Assembly: GCA_036501425.1 (NCBI GenBank)
Contig: DASYAI010000040.1
Location: 62,001 to 126,000 of the forward strand
Source: DATKRB01 sp036501425
GTDB taxonomy: Bacteria > Actinomycetota > Acidimicrobiia > Acidimicrobiales > RAAP-2
Length of the DNA: 64,000 nt
Direction of reading: 5' to 3'
This document shows, piece by piece, positions 1-8,375 of this stretch; position 1 is the first letter of the stretch; every line of letters starts with the position of its first letter. The notes under the pieces were generated by a model. The model was not told the origin of the DNA. It did no database searches and was given only the letters and a program-made list of their open reading frames with translations. The translations under genes were made by a program, and so were the position numbers.

Positions 1-31
1 TGCGACCATCACCCACCACGCAGGGCCCGGT

Positions 32-268
32 TCAGGTGTCCCGACCCCGCCCCGACGCCAGGATGAACCACGACCCCAGTCCCCATAGCACCGCCACGCC
101 CGCCCAAAGGAGGATGTGCGCGCCGGCGTTGCCGGCGTCGAGCGTCGTCAGGGTTCGGCTCGACGGGTGGCCGTAGATGGCCGCGTTCGCTCGGCTGCCG
201 ACGTACCAGAGCCCGACGCTGTAGAGGACGAACAACAAGGTTCGTTGCCATCCCGTCCAGTGCTGCAC
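32..268 (-). CDS. Small two-helix membrane protein, unknown function
   Basis: The 78-residue product from GTG at 268 begins MQHWTGWQRTLLF. It has two hydrophobic segments, about residues 8-30 and 52-72, so it should be an integral membrane protein with a short polar loop between them. I recognise no family. The frame stays open upstream to 472, but that part is Arg/Gly-rich, overlaps the PilZ gene and includes the tandem repeat at 347-402, so the shorter start is preferred. It lies directly downstream of the PilZ gene on the same strand and may be co-transcribed with it. Start uncertain; coding status fairly likely because of the clean membrane pattern. Confidence 0.55.
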   Translation of the reverse strand: MQHWTGWQRTLLFVLYSVGLWYVGSRANAAIYGHPSSRTLTTLDAGNAGAHILLWAGVAVLWGLGSWFILASGRGRDT

Positions 269-346
269 GGCGCCGAGTCTCGCACCGCGCCGGCGCCGAG
301 TCGCCCTCGGACCGACCCCGAGGAGCGTGTCGTCGAGGACGCCGTC

Positions 347-402
347 GGCACGCGGACCGTGGGCACGTCGACCGTCAGCACGCCGACCGTCGTCACGTCG
401 AC
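347..402. repeat. 15-bp tandem repeat, about 3.7 copies, over the PilZ stop codon
   Basis: Copies of a unit like ggcacgtcgaccgtc lie at 347-361, 362-376 and 377-391, with a partial copy at 392-402. The last partial copy contains the PilZ stop codon (393-395 on the minus strand). The unit is a multiple of three, so the reading frame is preserved, and the second copy again gives TGA in the PilZ frame. Confidence 0.8.
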
Positions 403-740
403 TCCATGTGCGCCAGCGCCTCGAGCACTGCCCGGTCGGCCTCCGACAAGCCCACGAACTCGAGCCCGACACGGAGACCTGAGCCGGGGATCACCGCCAG
501 GTTCCTCACCGCTCCCACAAGGGTCAGCAGCGCCATGCTGTGCTCCGGGCGCCGTACCCGGACGGTGAGGTGGCGCTGGTCGAGTTCCTCCAGCGTTGCG
601 TCGGCCACGAACAGCCCGGCGCCGTGCAACGAGATATCGAGGATGTCGCACGCGCGCCAGCCGCCCGTCGGGTCGAGGCCGATGGCATAGCGCGCCTGCC
701 ACCCGACAGCCCGTCTCGGGACCCTTCGTCGTCGTTCCAC
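393..740 (-). CDS. PilZ domain protein (probable c-di-GMP receptor)
   Basis: The 115-residue protein is essentially a single PilZ domain. Near the N terminus is an Arg-rich stretch (RRRRVPRRAVGWQARY) matching the RxxxR c-di-GMP binding segment. Around residues 35-45 is DISLHGAGLFV, matching the second PilZ signature (D/N)xSxxG. The C-terminal half gives the usual beta barrel (VGAVRNLAVIPG, LRVGLEFVGL). PilZ proteins bind cyclic di-GMP and pass the signal to partner proteins; the partner is unknown here. The start is GTG at 740. A TACGAT hexamer lies 21 nt upstream and a G-rich stretch could act as ribosome binding site. The stop codon sits inside a tandem repeat. Confidence 0.85.
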   Translation of the reverse strand: MERRRRVPRRAVGWQARYAIGLDPTGGWRACDILDISLHGAGLFVADATLEELDQRHLTVRVRRPEHSMALLTLVGAVRNLAVIPGSGLRVGLEFVGLSEADRAVLEALAHMEST

Positions 741-761
741 CCCGTCCCCCTGACGCCGCGC

Positions 762-767
762 ATCGTA
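762..767 (-). promoter_or_regulatory. Candidate -10 element of the PilZ gene
   Basis: TACGAT on the minus strand, 21 nt upstream of the GTG at 740, would place transcription start about 15 nt before the start codon. No clear -35 is visible. Weak single-motif evidence. Confidence 0.35.
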
Positions 768-785
768 GCTGTCGGCCTTCGGACG

Positions 786-1541
786 TCATTGGCCGATTGG
801 CAAGCCTCCGTCGACCCGAACGATGGCGCCGTTGGTGAACGTCCCGGCCGGGCTCGCGAGGAACAGGGCGGCGGGGACGATCTCCTCGGGCCGACCCGGG
901 CGGCCGAGCGCGTTGTTGGAGTGCTCGCGGGCTTCAGGCGCCCACGCCTTGGAGATGTCGGTCAGGAAGGGACCGGGGGAGAGGGTGTTCACCCGCACCT
1001 TGGGGCCGTACTCAGCGGCCAACGAACGGGTCATGGCGTTGAGCGCCGCCTTGGCGCTGCCGTACGGGATCACACCGGGCAGCGGCATCAAGCTGCCCGA
1101 CGAGGTGACGTTGATGATCGATCCGCCGTCGCCGTCGTACATCCGCTTGGCCACCTGGCTGGCCAGCCGGAAGGGGCCCTTGAAGTTCAGGCCGACCACG
1201 CTGTCGAACAGGGCCTCGGTGACGTCATGGCTCGGCATTGCCGGGCTCATGCCGGCGTTGTTCACCAGGATGTCGATCCGGGGGAACTCGGCATAGGCCG
1301 CTTCGATCAACTCGTCGATGGAATCCCACTTGGCGGCGTGCACCGCATAGGGCAGGGCCCGCCGACCGAGCGCCCGGACCTCTTCGGCAACGGCTTCGCA
1401 GTTGTCGAGCTTGCGGCTGGCCACGATCACGTCCGCACCGCGCTCAGCGAACGCCCGGACCATCTGGTAGCCGAGGCCCCGGCTGCCCCCGGTCACCAGG
1501 GCCACCTTGCCGCTCAGGTCGAAGTACGGATCTGGGTTCAT
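786..1541 (-). CDS. Short-chain dehydrogenase/reductase (SDR)
   Basis: A classical SDR of 251 residues, an NAD(P)-dependent oxidoreductase of unknown alcohol/ketone substrate. Visible motifs are TGGSRGLG (residues 17-24, cofactor loop), NNAG (about 94-97), the catalytic Ser in TSSGS (about 146-150), YGSAK (Tyr160, Lys164) and the NTLSPG turn. It ends in the common SDR tail RVDGG. The start is the ATG at 1541; an upstream in-frame extension lacks SDR character, and GGAAGG lies upstream. It is divergent from the acyl-CoA dehydrogenase gene 117 bp away, which suggests a shared role in acyl or steroid-type catabolism (inference). Confidence 0.9.
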   Translation of the reverse strand: MNPDPYFDLSGKVALVTGGSRGLGYQMVRAFAERGADVIVASRKLDNCEAVAEEVRALGRRALPYAVHAAKWDSIDELIEAAYAEFPRIDILVNNAGMSPAMPSHDVTEALFDSVVGLNFKGPFRLASQVAKRMYDGDGGSIINVTSSGSLMPLPGVIPYGSAKAALNAMTRSLAAEYGPKVRVNTLSPGPFLTDISKAWAPEAREHSNNALGRPGRPEEIVPAALFLASPAGTFTNGAIVRVDGGLPIGQ

Positions 1542-1658
1542 GACCTGTTGATTCCTTCCATCGGTCCTGCTTGCACGGGTCGACCGCAAAGCCTAGCTTG
1601 GGCGAGAACACCATTCTGGATGACAAGAACGGGTGCCTTTCCGAAGAGGGAGCCGACC

Positions 1659-2957
1659 ATGACGTGGGGATTCGAGACCGAACCGGAGTTCCAAGAGAAG
1701 CTGGACTGGATCGATTCGTTCGTCCGGAACGAGATCGAGCCGCTCGACTTCGTCCTCGGCAACCCCTACGACAAGAGCGACGGACGGGCGATGGAGGTGA
1801 TCCGGCCGCTGCAACAGCAGGTCCGGGACCACGGGCTGTGGGCGGCTCACCTCACTCCCGATCTGGGGGGCCAGGGGTTCGGGCAGCTCCACCTCGCCCT
1901 GATGAACGAGATCCTGGGCCAGTCGCGTTGGGCGCCGACGGTCTTCGGCTGTCAAGCCCCCGACACCGGCAACGCCGAGATCCTCGCCCACTTCGGGACG
2001 CCCGAGCAGAAGGAGCAATACCTCCAGCCATTGCTCAACGGGGAGATCTCGTCGTGCTACTCGATGACCGAGCCGCATGCCGGAGCCGATCCGACACTGT
2101 TCACCACGCGGGCCGAGCTCGACGGCGACGAGTGGGTGATCAACGGCGAGAAGTGGTTCTCCTCCAATGCCCGGTTCGCCAGCTTCCTGATCGTCATGGC
2201 CGTCACCAACCCCGAGGTCAGCGCCTACCAGGGAATGTCGATGTTCATCGTCCCCGCTGAGACCCCCGGGGTGAACATCATCCGTAACGTCGCCACCGGC
2301 ACTGAGGCCGACGCCGAGGGGTCGCACGCCTACATCCGCTACGAGAACGTCCGGGTGCCCAAGGATCACGTGCTCGGCCACGAGGGCGGTGCCTTCGCCA
2401 TCGCCCAGACCCGGCTCGGAGGCGGACGGATCCACCACGGCATGCGAACCGTCGGCCAATGCCGGCGGGCCTTCGACATGATGTGCGAGCGGGCGTTGTC
2501 CCGGCAGACACGGAACGGTCCGCTGGCGTCACTCGAGATCGTTCAGGAGCAGATCGCCGACAGCTGGATCGAGTTGGAGCAGTTCCGCCTCCTCGTGCTG
2601 CGAACCGCTTGGTTGATCGACAAGCACCAGGACTACCTGCGGGTTCGCAAGGACATCGCCGCCGTCAAAGCCGCCATGCCCAAGGTGCTCACCAACGTCG
2701 CCCAGCGGGCCCTCCACCTCCATGGCGCCTTGGGTGTCTCCAACGAGATGCCGTTCGTCGGCATGCTGATCGGCGCCGAGGCCCTCGCCCTGGCCGACGG
2801 CCCGACCGAGGTCCACAAGGTGACCGTGGCCCGCCAGGTCCTCCGGGACTACAAGCCGGTCGAGGGGCTGTGGCCGAGCCGCCACCTGCCCGCCCTGCGC
2901 GCCGAGGCCCAGGAGCGCTTCGCCGACCTGATCGAGCTGCAGGCCGCCGACATCTGA
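1659..2957 (+). CDS. Acyl-CoA dehydrogenase
   Basis: The 432-residue flavoprotein has the standard three-part acyl-CoA dehydrogenase layout. The N-terminal helical domain contains LTPDLGGQGFG. The middle beta domain has YSMTEPHAGADPT (FAD/substrate loop) and NGEKWFSSNA. The C-terminal helical domain contains ALHLHGALGVSNEMPF and ends with DGPTEVHKVTVARQVL. It oxidises an acyl-CoA to the 2-enoyl-CoA using FAD; chain length cannot be told. The length and the DGPTEVHK ending resemble the ACAD10/11 group (inference). The ATG at 1659 follows aagaggg; the open frame extends far upstream, but that part is antisense to the SDR and lacks family similarity. Confidence 0.93.
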   Translation: MTWGFETEPEFQEKLDWIDSFVRNEIEPLDFVLGNPYDKSDGRAMEVIRPLQQQVRDHGLWAAHLTPDLGGQGFGQLHLALMNEILGQSRWAPTVFGCQAPDTGNAEILAHFGTPEQKEQYLQPLLNGEISSCYSMTEPHAGADPTLFTTRAELDGDEWVINGEKWFSSNARFASFLIVMAVTNPEVSAYQGMSMFIVPAETPGVNIIRNVATGTEADAEGSHAYIRYENVRVPKDHVLGHEGGAFAIAQTRLGGGRIHHGMRTVGQCRRAFDMMCERALSRQTRNGPLASLEIVQEQIADSWIELEQFRLLVLRTAWLIDKHQDYLRVRKDIAAVKAAMPKVLTNVAQRALHLHGALGVSNEMPFVGMLIGAEALALADGPTEVHKVTVARQVLRDYKPVEGLWPSRHLPALRAEAQERFADLIELQAADI

Positions 2958-3021
2958 GGGAACTTCCTGGCTCCGGACCGCCCGGGGGACGGGCGGAGGG
3001 AGACCCCTCGGGACCCGGTGG

Positions 3022-3035
3022 CGAACATATGTTCG
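3022..3035. promoter_or_regulatory. LexA (SOS) box upstream of the SF1 helicase
   Basis: CGAACATATGTTCG is a perfect 14-bp palindrome and an exact match to the Gram-positive/actinobacterial SOS box consensus CGAACRNRYGTTCG. It overlaps the expected -35 region and spacer of the -10 hexamer at 3046, an ideal place for LexA repression. It ends 22 nt before the helicase start codon. Confidence 0.88.
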
Positions 3036-3045
3036 TGTCACTTGG

Positions 3046-3051
3046 TACGGT
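3046..3051 (+). promoter_or_regulatory. -10 element, leaderless helicase promoter
   Basis: TACGGT lies 6 nt before the GTG at 3058, so transcription should start at or next to the start codon. The expected -35 position falls in the LexA box. Confidence 0.55.
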
Positions 3052-3057
3052 GGGACG

Positions 3058-5142
3058 GTGCAGGTCCAGGGGAACGCCACCAGCCGAGCCGGCCACGAGC
3101 CTCCATGGGCGCTCGGGCTGAACCCGGCCCAGCGGCGTGCCGTCGAGCACGGCGACCAGCCCCTGCTGGTGGTGGCCGGCGCCGGAACCGGCAAGACCCG
3201 TATGTTGGTGAGCCGGGTGGCCCGGCTGCTCGACGCCAGCGTGCCGCCCGAGCGGATCCTGCTGGTCACCTTCAGCCGGCGAGCGGCGGCCGAGCTGATC
3301 CGCCGGGTGGGGCATCTGACCGATGCGGCTACGGCGCGGCGGGTCGACGCCGGGACCTTCCACGCGGTGGCCCATCGGGTCCTGCGCCGCCACGGCGCGG
3401 CCCTGGGCTTGGACCGGGGCTTCAGCGTGCTCGACGCCGGCGATGCTCGGGACCTGCTGGGCCTGGTGCGGGCCCCGGTGGCGGCGGCCACCCGCCGCCG
3501 GTTTCCCCGGACCGCCACCGTGGCCGCCGTCTACGACCGGGTCGTGAGCAGCCGGCGCCCGCTGGAGGAGGTCGTCACCCGCGAGTTCCCGTGGTGCGCC
3601 GAGGCGGTCGACGGCCTGCGCACCGTCTTTTCGGACTACACCGACCGTAAGCGGGCCCAGAACCTGCTCGACTTCGAGGATCTCTTGCTCTTCTGGCTGG
3701 CCGCGGCCCGCGACCCGTCGGCGGGCCCGGTGCTGGCCGGCGCCTACGACCACATCCTGGTGGACGAGTACCAGGACACGAGCGTGGCTCAGCGGGAGAT
3801 CCTCCAGGCACTGCGGGCCACCGACGGTCGCATCACCGCCGTCGGTGACGACGCCCAGGCGATCTACTCGTTCCGCTCGGCCACCGTCCGCAACATCTTG
3901 GACTTCCCGAGCCAGTTCGACAACGCCCGGACCGTCACCCTCGAGCGCAACTACCGCTCCTCGGGGCCCATCCTCGACTTGGCCAACGCCGTCATGGCCG
4001 CGGCTGCCGAGCGCTACGAGAAGAACCTCTGGACGGCCGAGCCGGGGGGAGCGCGTCCGACGCTCGCCACCTGCCCCGACGCCCAAGCGCAAGCCGAGGC
4101 CGTGTGTGACAGCATCCTCGAGCTGCACGAGTCGGGCGTCTTGCTGCGCGAGCAGGCGGTCCTGTTCCGCTCGTCGCACCACAGCGACCTGGTGGAGATG
4201 GAGCTGGGGCGGCGAGGGATCCCCTTCGTGAAGTACGGAGGTCTCCGCTTCCTCGAGGCGGCCCACGTGCGCGATCTCCTCGGTTGCCTGCGCCTGATGG
4301 CCAACCCCTGGGACGAGCTGGCCTGGCTGCGCGTCCTTCGTTTGGCCGACGGGGTAGGCCCGGCGACCGCGCAACGGGCGGTGGAGCGCCTCGACGTCCG
4401 CGGGTGCGAACGGGGGGCTCCTGACCCCCTCACCACCTTCTGCAAGGATCCGTCCCGGGTGGTGGGCGCGAGCCGCGCCGTCCGTGACCTGACGCTGCTG
4501 TCGGACGCGCTCGCCGCTTGTCGGTCGGAGCGGCTCAGCCCGGCGGCGCAGGTCGAGTGTCTCCGCCAGGCCCTCGATCCGATAGTGCGCCGGCGCTACG
4601 ACCGACCCGAGGCCCGCTTGGCCGACCTCGACGCGTTGGCCCGCATCGCCGACGGTTACGCCGACCGCGACCACCTGGTTGCCGAGCTCACTCTGGACCC
4701 ACCGTCGTCGACGGGAGACCTGGCCGGTCCGCCGTCCCTCGACGACGATTGGCTGACCCTGTCCACCGTGCACTCGGCCAAGGGCGCCGAATGGAGCGCC
4801 GTCCACCTCATCCACGCCGCCGACGGCGCCTTCCCCTCCGACATGGCCACCGGCGACCAGGACGGGATCGACGAGGAGCGCCGGCTCTTCTACGTGGCTC
4901 TGACCCGTGCCCGACGCCACCTGCACATCTACGCCCCGCTGCGGTTCCACCACGGCGCACCCGATGGGTGGCGCGACGCCCACTCCTATGCACAGCGGAC
5001 CCGGTTCTTGCCCCCGAGCGCCGACGCCCTCCTCGAGCACCGCGCCGTTCGGAGCGCGGCCGACGTGGCCACGTCCGCGCTCTTCCCGGCATTGACCGGT
5101 ACCGTCGACGCCGACCTCAGGACGCTGTGGGCTCCGGGCTGA
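3058..5142 (+). CDS. UvrD/PcrA-type SF1 DNA helicase
   Basis: This 694-residue protein is an ATP-driven 3'-5' DNA helicase of superfamily 1A acting in DNA repair. Motif order fits: Q-motif LNPAQRRAVEHG; Walker A AGAGTGKT (about 41-48); motif Ia LLVTFSRRAAAE; Walker B ILVDEYQDTS (about 232-241); motif III GDDAQAIYSFR; motif IV LERNYRSS; motif V TVHSAKGAEW; motif VI RRLFYVALTRAR. Length is close to UvrD/PcrA. The GTG at 3058 is chosen because the Q-motif follows about 20 residues later and because of the leaderless promoter spacing. Regulation by LexA is indicated by the perfect SOS box upstream. It could be a UvrD paralogue rather than the housekeeping copy. Confidence 0.93.
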   Translation: MQVQGNATSRAGHEPPWALGLNPAQRRAVEHGDQPLLVVAGAGTGKTRMLVSRVARLLDASVPPERILLVTFSRRAAAELIRRVGHLTDAATARRVDAGTFHAVAHRVLRRHGAALGLDRGFSVLDAGDARDLLGLVRAPVAAATRRRFPRTATVAAVYDRVVSSRRPLEEVVTREFPWCAEAVDGLRTVFSDYTDRKRAQNLLDFEDLLLFWLAAARDPSAGPVLAGAYDHILVDEYQDTSVAQREILQALRATDGRITAVGDDAQAIYSFRSATVRNILDFPSQFDNARTVTLERNYRSSGPILDLANAVMAAAAERYEKNLWTAEPGGARPTLATCPDAQAQAEAVCDSILELHESGVLLREQAVLFRSSHHSDLVEMELGRRGIPFVKYGGLRFLEAAHVRDLLGCLRLMANPWDELAWLRVLRLADGVGPATAQRAVERLDVRGCERGAPDPLTTFCKDPSRVVGASRAVRDLTLLSDALAACRSERLSPAAQVECLRQALDPIVRRRYDRPEARLADLDALARIADGYADRDHLVAELTLDPPSSTGDLAGPPSLDDDWLTLSTVHSAKGAEWSAVHLIHAADGAFPSDMATGDQDGIDEERRLFYVALTRARRHLHIYAPLRFHHGAPDGWRDAHSYAQRTRFLPPSADALLEHRAVRSAADVATSALFPALTGTVDADLRTLWAPG

Positions 5143-5263
5143 GGCAATGCCCGGCTCGAGCGCGCCGCGCTGGCCCCGGCTGCACGTCGGCGGCCGGGCG
5201 CCGCCCTGATTGGCCGCACCCCCGGTTGGGAATAGTCGTCTCGGTACGACAGGGGGGAGGACG

Positions 5264-6826
5264 ATGCCGGGCACTCGCGGCGATCGCAGGGCGGCCGCAC
5301 CGACGAAAGCTGCGGGCGCCGGAACCATCAAGAGCCTGATCCCGGCGCGCCTCGACCGGCTGGGCTGGTCACGCTTCCACACGATGCTGGTGGTGGCGCT
5401 CGGGGTGGCCTGGGTGCTCGACGGGCTCGAGATCACCATCGCGAGCAACGTCACCAGCTTGATCAGCAACAGGCAGTCGTTGAACCTGTCCTCGGCCGAC
5501 GTGGCGTTCGCAGTGGGAACGATCTACCTGCTCGGCGAGGTGGCGGGGGCAATTTTCTTCGGCCACTTGTCGGACAAATGGGGACGGCGCAATCTCTTCA
5601 TGATCACGCTCGGCGTCTATCTCTTCGGCGGCGTGCTCACCGCGCTCACCTTCGGCAAGGGCGAGTTCTGGGTCTACTGGCTATGGATCTCGCGCTTCGT
5701 CGCCGGGATGGGCATCGGCGGCGAGTACGCAGCTATCAACTCGGCGATCGACGAGCTGATCCCGGCCAAGTATCGGGGACGGGTCGACATCGCGGTCAAC
5801 GGCACCTACTGGGGGGGCGCCTTCGTGGCCACGGTACTGACCGTGCTGGTCGTGAACCACCTGCCGGTCAGCTACTCGTGGCGGATCGCCTTCCTCTTCG
5901 GGCCCATTCTCGGCTTCGTCATCCTCTTCGTGCGCAAGAACCTGCCCGAGAGTCCGCGCTGGCTGCTCATGCACGGCCGCGAGCAGGACGCCGAGGCATC
6001 GGTCGGCTCCATCGAGGCCGCCACCGAGCATTCCGGTGGGACGTTGGGCGCAGTGGACGAGTCCAGGGCCATCGAGATCAGACCGGCCACCAACATCGGG
6101 TTCGTCACCTTGGCGCGTACGCTGTTCGCCCACTACCCGAGGCGATCGATCCTCGGGGCCACGCTGATGATCACCCAGTCCTTCCTCTATAACGCCATCT
6201 TCTTCACCTACACCCTCGTGCTCACCAAGGTCTACGGGGTCGGCAGTAAGGACACGGCCTATTACTTCATGTTCTTCGCCCTCGGGAACCTCGTAGGACC
6301 GCTCACGATCGGACGTCTCTTCGACACCGTCGGCCGCCGATGGATGATCTCGGGCACCTACATCCTTTCGGGGTCCCTCCTCGTCGTCACGGCCCTGTTG
6401 TTCAAGGCCGGCGCGCTCGACGCGGTGAGCCAGACCGCCTGCTGGTGCGTGATCTTCTTCTTCGCCTCGGCCGGGGCGAGCTCGGCGTACCTGACGGTGA
6501 GCGAGATCTTTCCGGTCGAGGTGCGAGCCAAGGCCATCGCCGTCTTCTTCGCCATCGCGCAGAGCTTCGGAGCCCTGGGACCGTGGCTGTACGGGTTCCT
6601 CATCGGAAATGGGGCCGACCACTTCAGGCTGTTCGCCGGCTACCTCATCGGCGCGGTCGTCATGATCGCCGGTGGCGTGATTGAGCTCGTCCTGGGGGTC
6701 GCCGCCGAAGGCCGCTCGCTCGAGGACATCGCCAGCCCGCTCTCGTCGGTGCGCAGCCCATCGGCCCATCTCTCCAACGTGACCGGGGCTCCTCGGCCCC
6801 CGGCCGCTCGGGCGTCGGGCTTCTGA
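5264..6826 (+). CDS. MFS transporter (sugar/metabolite porter type)
   Basis: A 520-residue membrane protein with about 12 hydrophobic helices. The MFS signature GHLSDKWGRR lies in the loop between helices 2 and 3. GRLFDTVGRR repeats it in the second half, and the sugar-porter-like PESPRWLL follows helix 6. Such carriers move small metabolites with protons across the cytoplasmic membrane; the substrate cannot be told. A hydrophilic insert follows the PESPRWLL motif, and the C-terminal tail is Pro/Ala-rich. The ATG at 5264 is preferred because of the strong ribosome binding site ggggggagg just upstream. It is convergent with the phosphoesterase gene, with 18 bp between. Confidence 0.88.
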   Translation: MPGTRGDRRAAAPTKAAGAGTIKSLIPARLDRLGWSRFHTMLVVALGVAWVLDGLEITIASNVTSLISNRQSLNLSSADVAFAVGTIYLLGEVAGAIFFGHLSDKWGRRNLFMITLGVYLFGGVLTALTFGKGEFWVYWLWISRFVAGMGIGGEYAAINSAIDELIPAKYRGRVDIAVNGTYWGGAFVATVLTVLVVNHLPVSYSWRIAFLFGPILGFVILFVRKNLPESPRWLLMHGREQDAEASVGSIEAATEHSGGTLGAVDESRAIEIRPATNIGFVTLARTLFAHYPRRSILGATLMITQSFLYNAIFFTYTLVLTKVYGVGSKDTAYYFMFFALGNLVGPLTIGRLFDTVGRRWMISGTYILSGSLLVVTALLFKAGALDAVSQTACWCVIFFFASAGASSAYLTVSEIFPVEVRAKAIAVFFAIAQSFGALGPWLYGFLIGNGADHFRLFAGYLIGAVVMIAGGVIELVLGVAAEGRSLEDIASPLSSVRSPSAHLSNVTGAPRPPAARASGF

Positions 6827-6844
6827 GGCTCGCCGGTCGGACGC

Positions 6845-7423
6845 TCAGCCCAGACGGTGCACCAGCGTGCCGTCGAACGCGTACTCGATGCCGGGGTTGC
6901 GCAGACCTTCGGTCTCGCCCACCCGGACGATGGAGGCCCGCAGGCGTCCGGGCTCGAAGTCGACGATCGCCACCGTGCCCATCCGGGTGGACCACAGGTG
7001 GGGGTGGACGGCGCTGCCGGAGTTCACCTGGAGCACGCCGTCGCGGTAGTCCATGCGCTCGAAGTGGGTGTGCCCGGTCAGCATGACGTCGGGGCGTTCG
7101 TCGCGCAGGTACCGGCGGCAGAGCACCTCGATCGGCTCGTCCTCCGGCTCCATGTCGTGCACCGCGGCGACCCGGAACCCCTCGACGTCCAGCCACTGGA
7201 CCGGCGCGATGCGTGGGTCGCCCGAGTCGAAGTCGTTGTTCCCCAACGCCGCCACCACGGGCGCCCAGCGTTCACACTGGTCGAGAACGAGCGGGTGGCT
7301 GATGTCTCCGCAATGGACGATCAGGTCCACGCCGGCGAACGCCACGCCCACCTCGTCCCACAGCTCGCGCAGGTCCGACGGCATGTGGGTGTCGCTCAGG
7401 ACACCGATCCGGGTCCTCCCCAT
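6845..7423 (-). CDS. YfcE/MJ0936-type metallophosphoesterase
   Basis: This 192-residue protein has every motif of the small calcineurin-like phosphodiesterases: SDTHMP (metal site 1), HCGDI (about 38-42), GNNDFD, an internal His in AAVHDME, GHTHFE (about 117-122) and NSGS. It should be a cytosolic two-metal phosphodiesterase; the physiological substrate is unknown. The ATG at 7423 starts 19 bp after the stop of the MaoC hydratase gene on the same strand, so the two are probably one transcript. No clear ribosome binding site is visible, so coupling to the upstream gene is plausible. Confidence 0.9.
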   Translation of the reverse strand: MGRTRIGVLSDTHMPSDLRELWDEVGVAFAGVDLIVHCGDISHPLVLDQCERWAPVVAALGNNDFDSGDPRIAPVQWLDVEGFRVAAVHDMEPEDEPIEVLCRRYLRDERPDVMLTGHTHFERMDYRDGVLQVNSGSAVHPHLWSTRMGTVAIVDFEPGRLRASIVRVGETEGLRNPGIEYAFDGTLVHRLG

Positions 7424-7442
7424 CAGGAGAGGGGAGGCAGGA

Positions 7443-8297
7443 TCATTCGAAGCGGAACCGGCCGTTGTCGATCACCACGTCGCCGGACTGGTTGACCGTG
7501 CGGAAGAGCGCCTCGTTGCCGTCCACCCAGATCTGGACCTCGAGCGCGTCACCGGGAAAGACCGGGCGCGAGAACCGCACGTCGATCGAGCGAAAGCGGG
7601 CCGGGTCCGAGCCGCAGAGCGTGTGCAGCAGTGCCCGACCGGTGAAGCCGAAGGTGCACAGGCCGTGGAGGATCGGCTTGGGGAAGCCGGCGCGCTTGGC
7701 GAACGTCGGGTCCGAGTGCAGCGGGTTGCGGTCGCCGCTCAGACGGTAGATGAGGGCCTGGTCGGGCCGGGTCTGGTAGGTGACCGCGTGGTCGGGGGCC
7801 CGCTCGGGCGCCGCGTTCTGGGATCCCGAGGGTCCCCGGTCGCCGCCCCATCCGCCCTCGCCCCGGATGAACCCGGTCATGGTCGAGCGCATCAGCGGCT
7901 TGCCGGTGGCCACGTCGACCGCCTCGGACTCGGTCACCACGACCGCCGCCGTGCCCTTGTCGTAGATGGCGGCGATCTGGGACTGGACCGACACGGTTCC
8001 TTCGGGCGGGAGCTCGCTCAGCAGCTCGAGCGCCTGCCCGCCGTGGACGTAGGCGGCGCCGTCGTACGTGCCGAGCACGTCCGACGAGACGCCCCCCATC
8101 CCCACGATGACGCCGAACGTCGGCAGCACCCGCTGGGCCACGCCGTCGGAGTTCTCGGTGGTGAAATCCAGCTCGAGCCCGGTCGGGTCCAGCGAGCCGG
8201 CCCCCACGCCGACCGCGTAGAGCAAGCAGTCCTTGGAGGTCCAGGAGCGCTCGTGGGGCTCGGACTTCGCACCGACAGCGGAGGGATTGATCGGCAT
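7443..8297 (-). CDS. MaoC-type (R)-specific enoyl-CoA hydratase 2
   Basis: The 284-residue double hot-dog protein matches hydratase 2 of peroxisomal MFE-2 and actinobacterial HtdY-like proteins. The C-terminal hot dog carries the catalytic hydratase signature in YRLSGDRNPLHSDP (about 180-193; Asp and His are the catalytic pair), followed by KPILHGLCTFG. It would hydrate trans-2-enoyl-CoA, here possibly long-chain or steroid side-chain CoA esters. The N-terminal hot dog is degenerate, as usual. The ATG at 8297 follows AGAGG. Neighbours (LLM oxidoreductase upstream, phosphoesterase downstream) are on the same strand. Together with the acyl-CoA dehydrogenase and SDR nearby it suggests a beta-oxidation type pathway (inference). 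Confidence 0.9.
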   Translation of the reverse strand: MPINPSAVGAKSEPHERSWTSKDCLLYAVGVGAGSLDPTGLELDFTTENSDGVAQRVLPTFGVIVGMGGVSSDVLGTYDGAAYVHGGQALELLSELPPEGTVSVQSQIAAIYDKGTAAVVVTESEAVDVATGKPLMRSTMTGFIRGEGGWGGDRGPSGSQNAAPERAPDHAVTYQTRPDQALIYRLSGDRNPLHSDPTFAKRAGFPKPILHGLCTFGFTGRALLHTLCGSDPARFRSIDVRFSRPVFPGDALEVQIWVDGNEALFRTVNQSGDVVIDNGRFRFE

Positions 8298-8375
8298 GGA
8301 ATGGACCTCTCTGGACCGGTGCCGTCGTCGCCCGGCTCGGGGCATGCCGACGGCTGCGTGGATGACGCGGGGAGC

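Noticed and set aside
540..1658. N-terminal extension of the acyl-CoA dehydrogenase frame
   Set aside because: It is antisense to the SDR and PilZ genes, and the family N terminus begins at the ATG at 1659 with a ribosome binding site.
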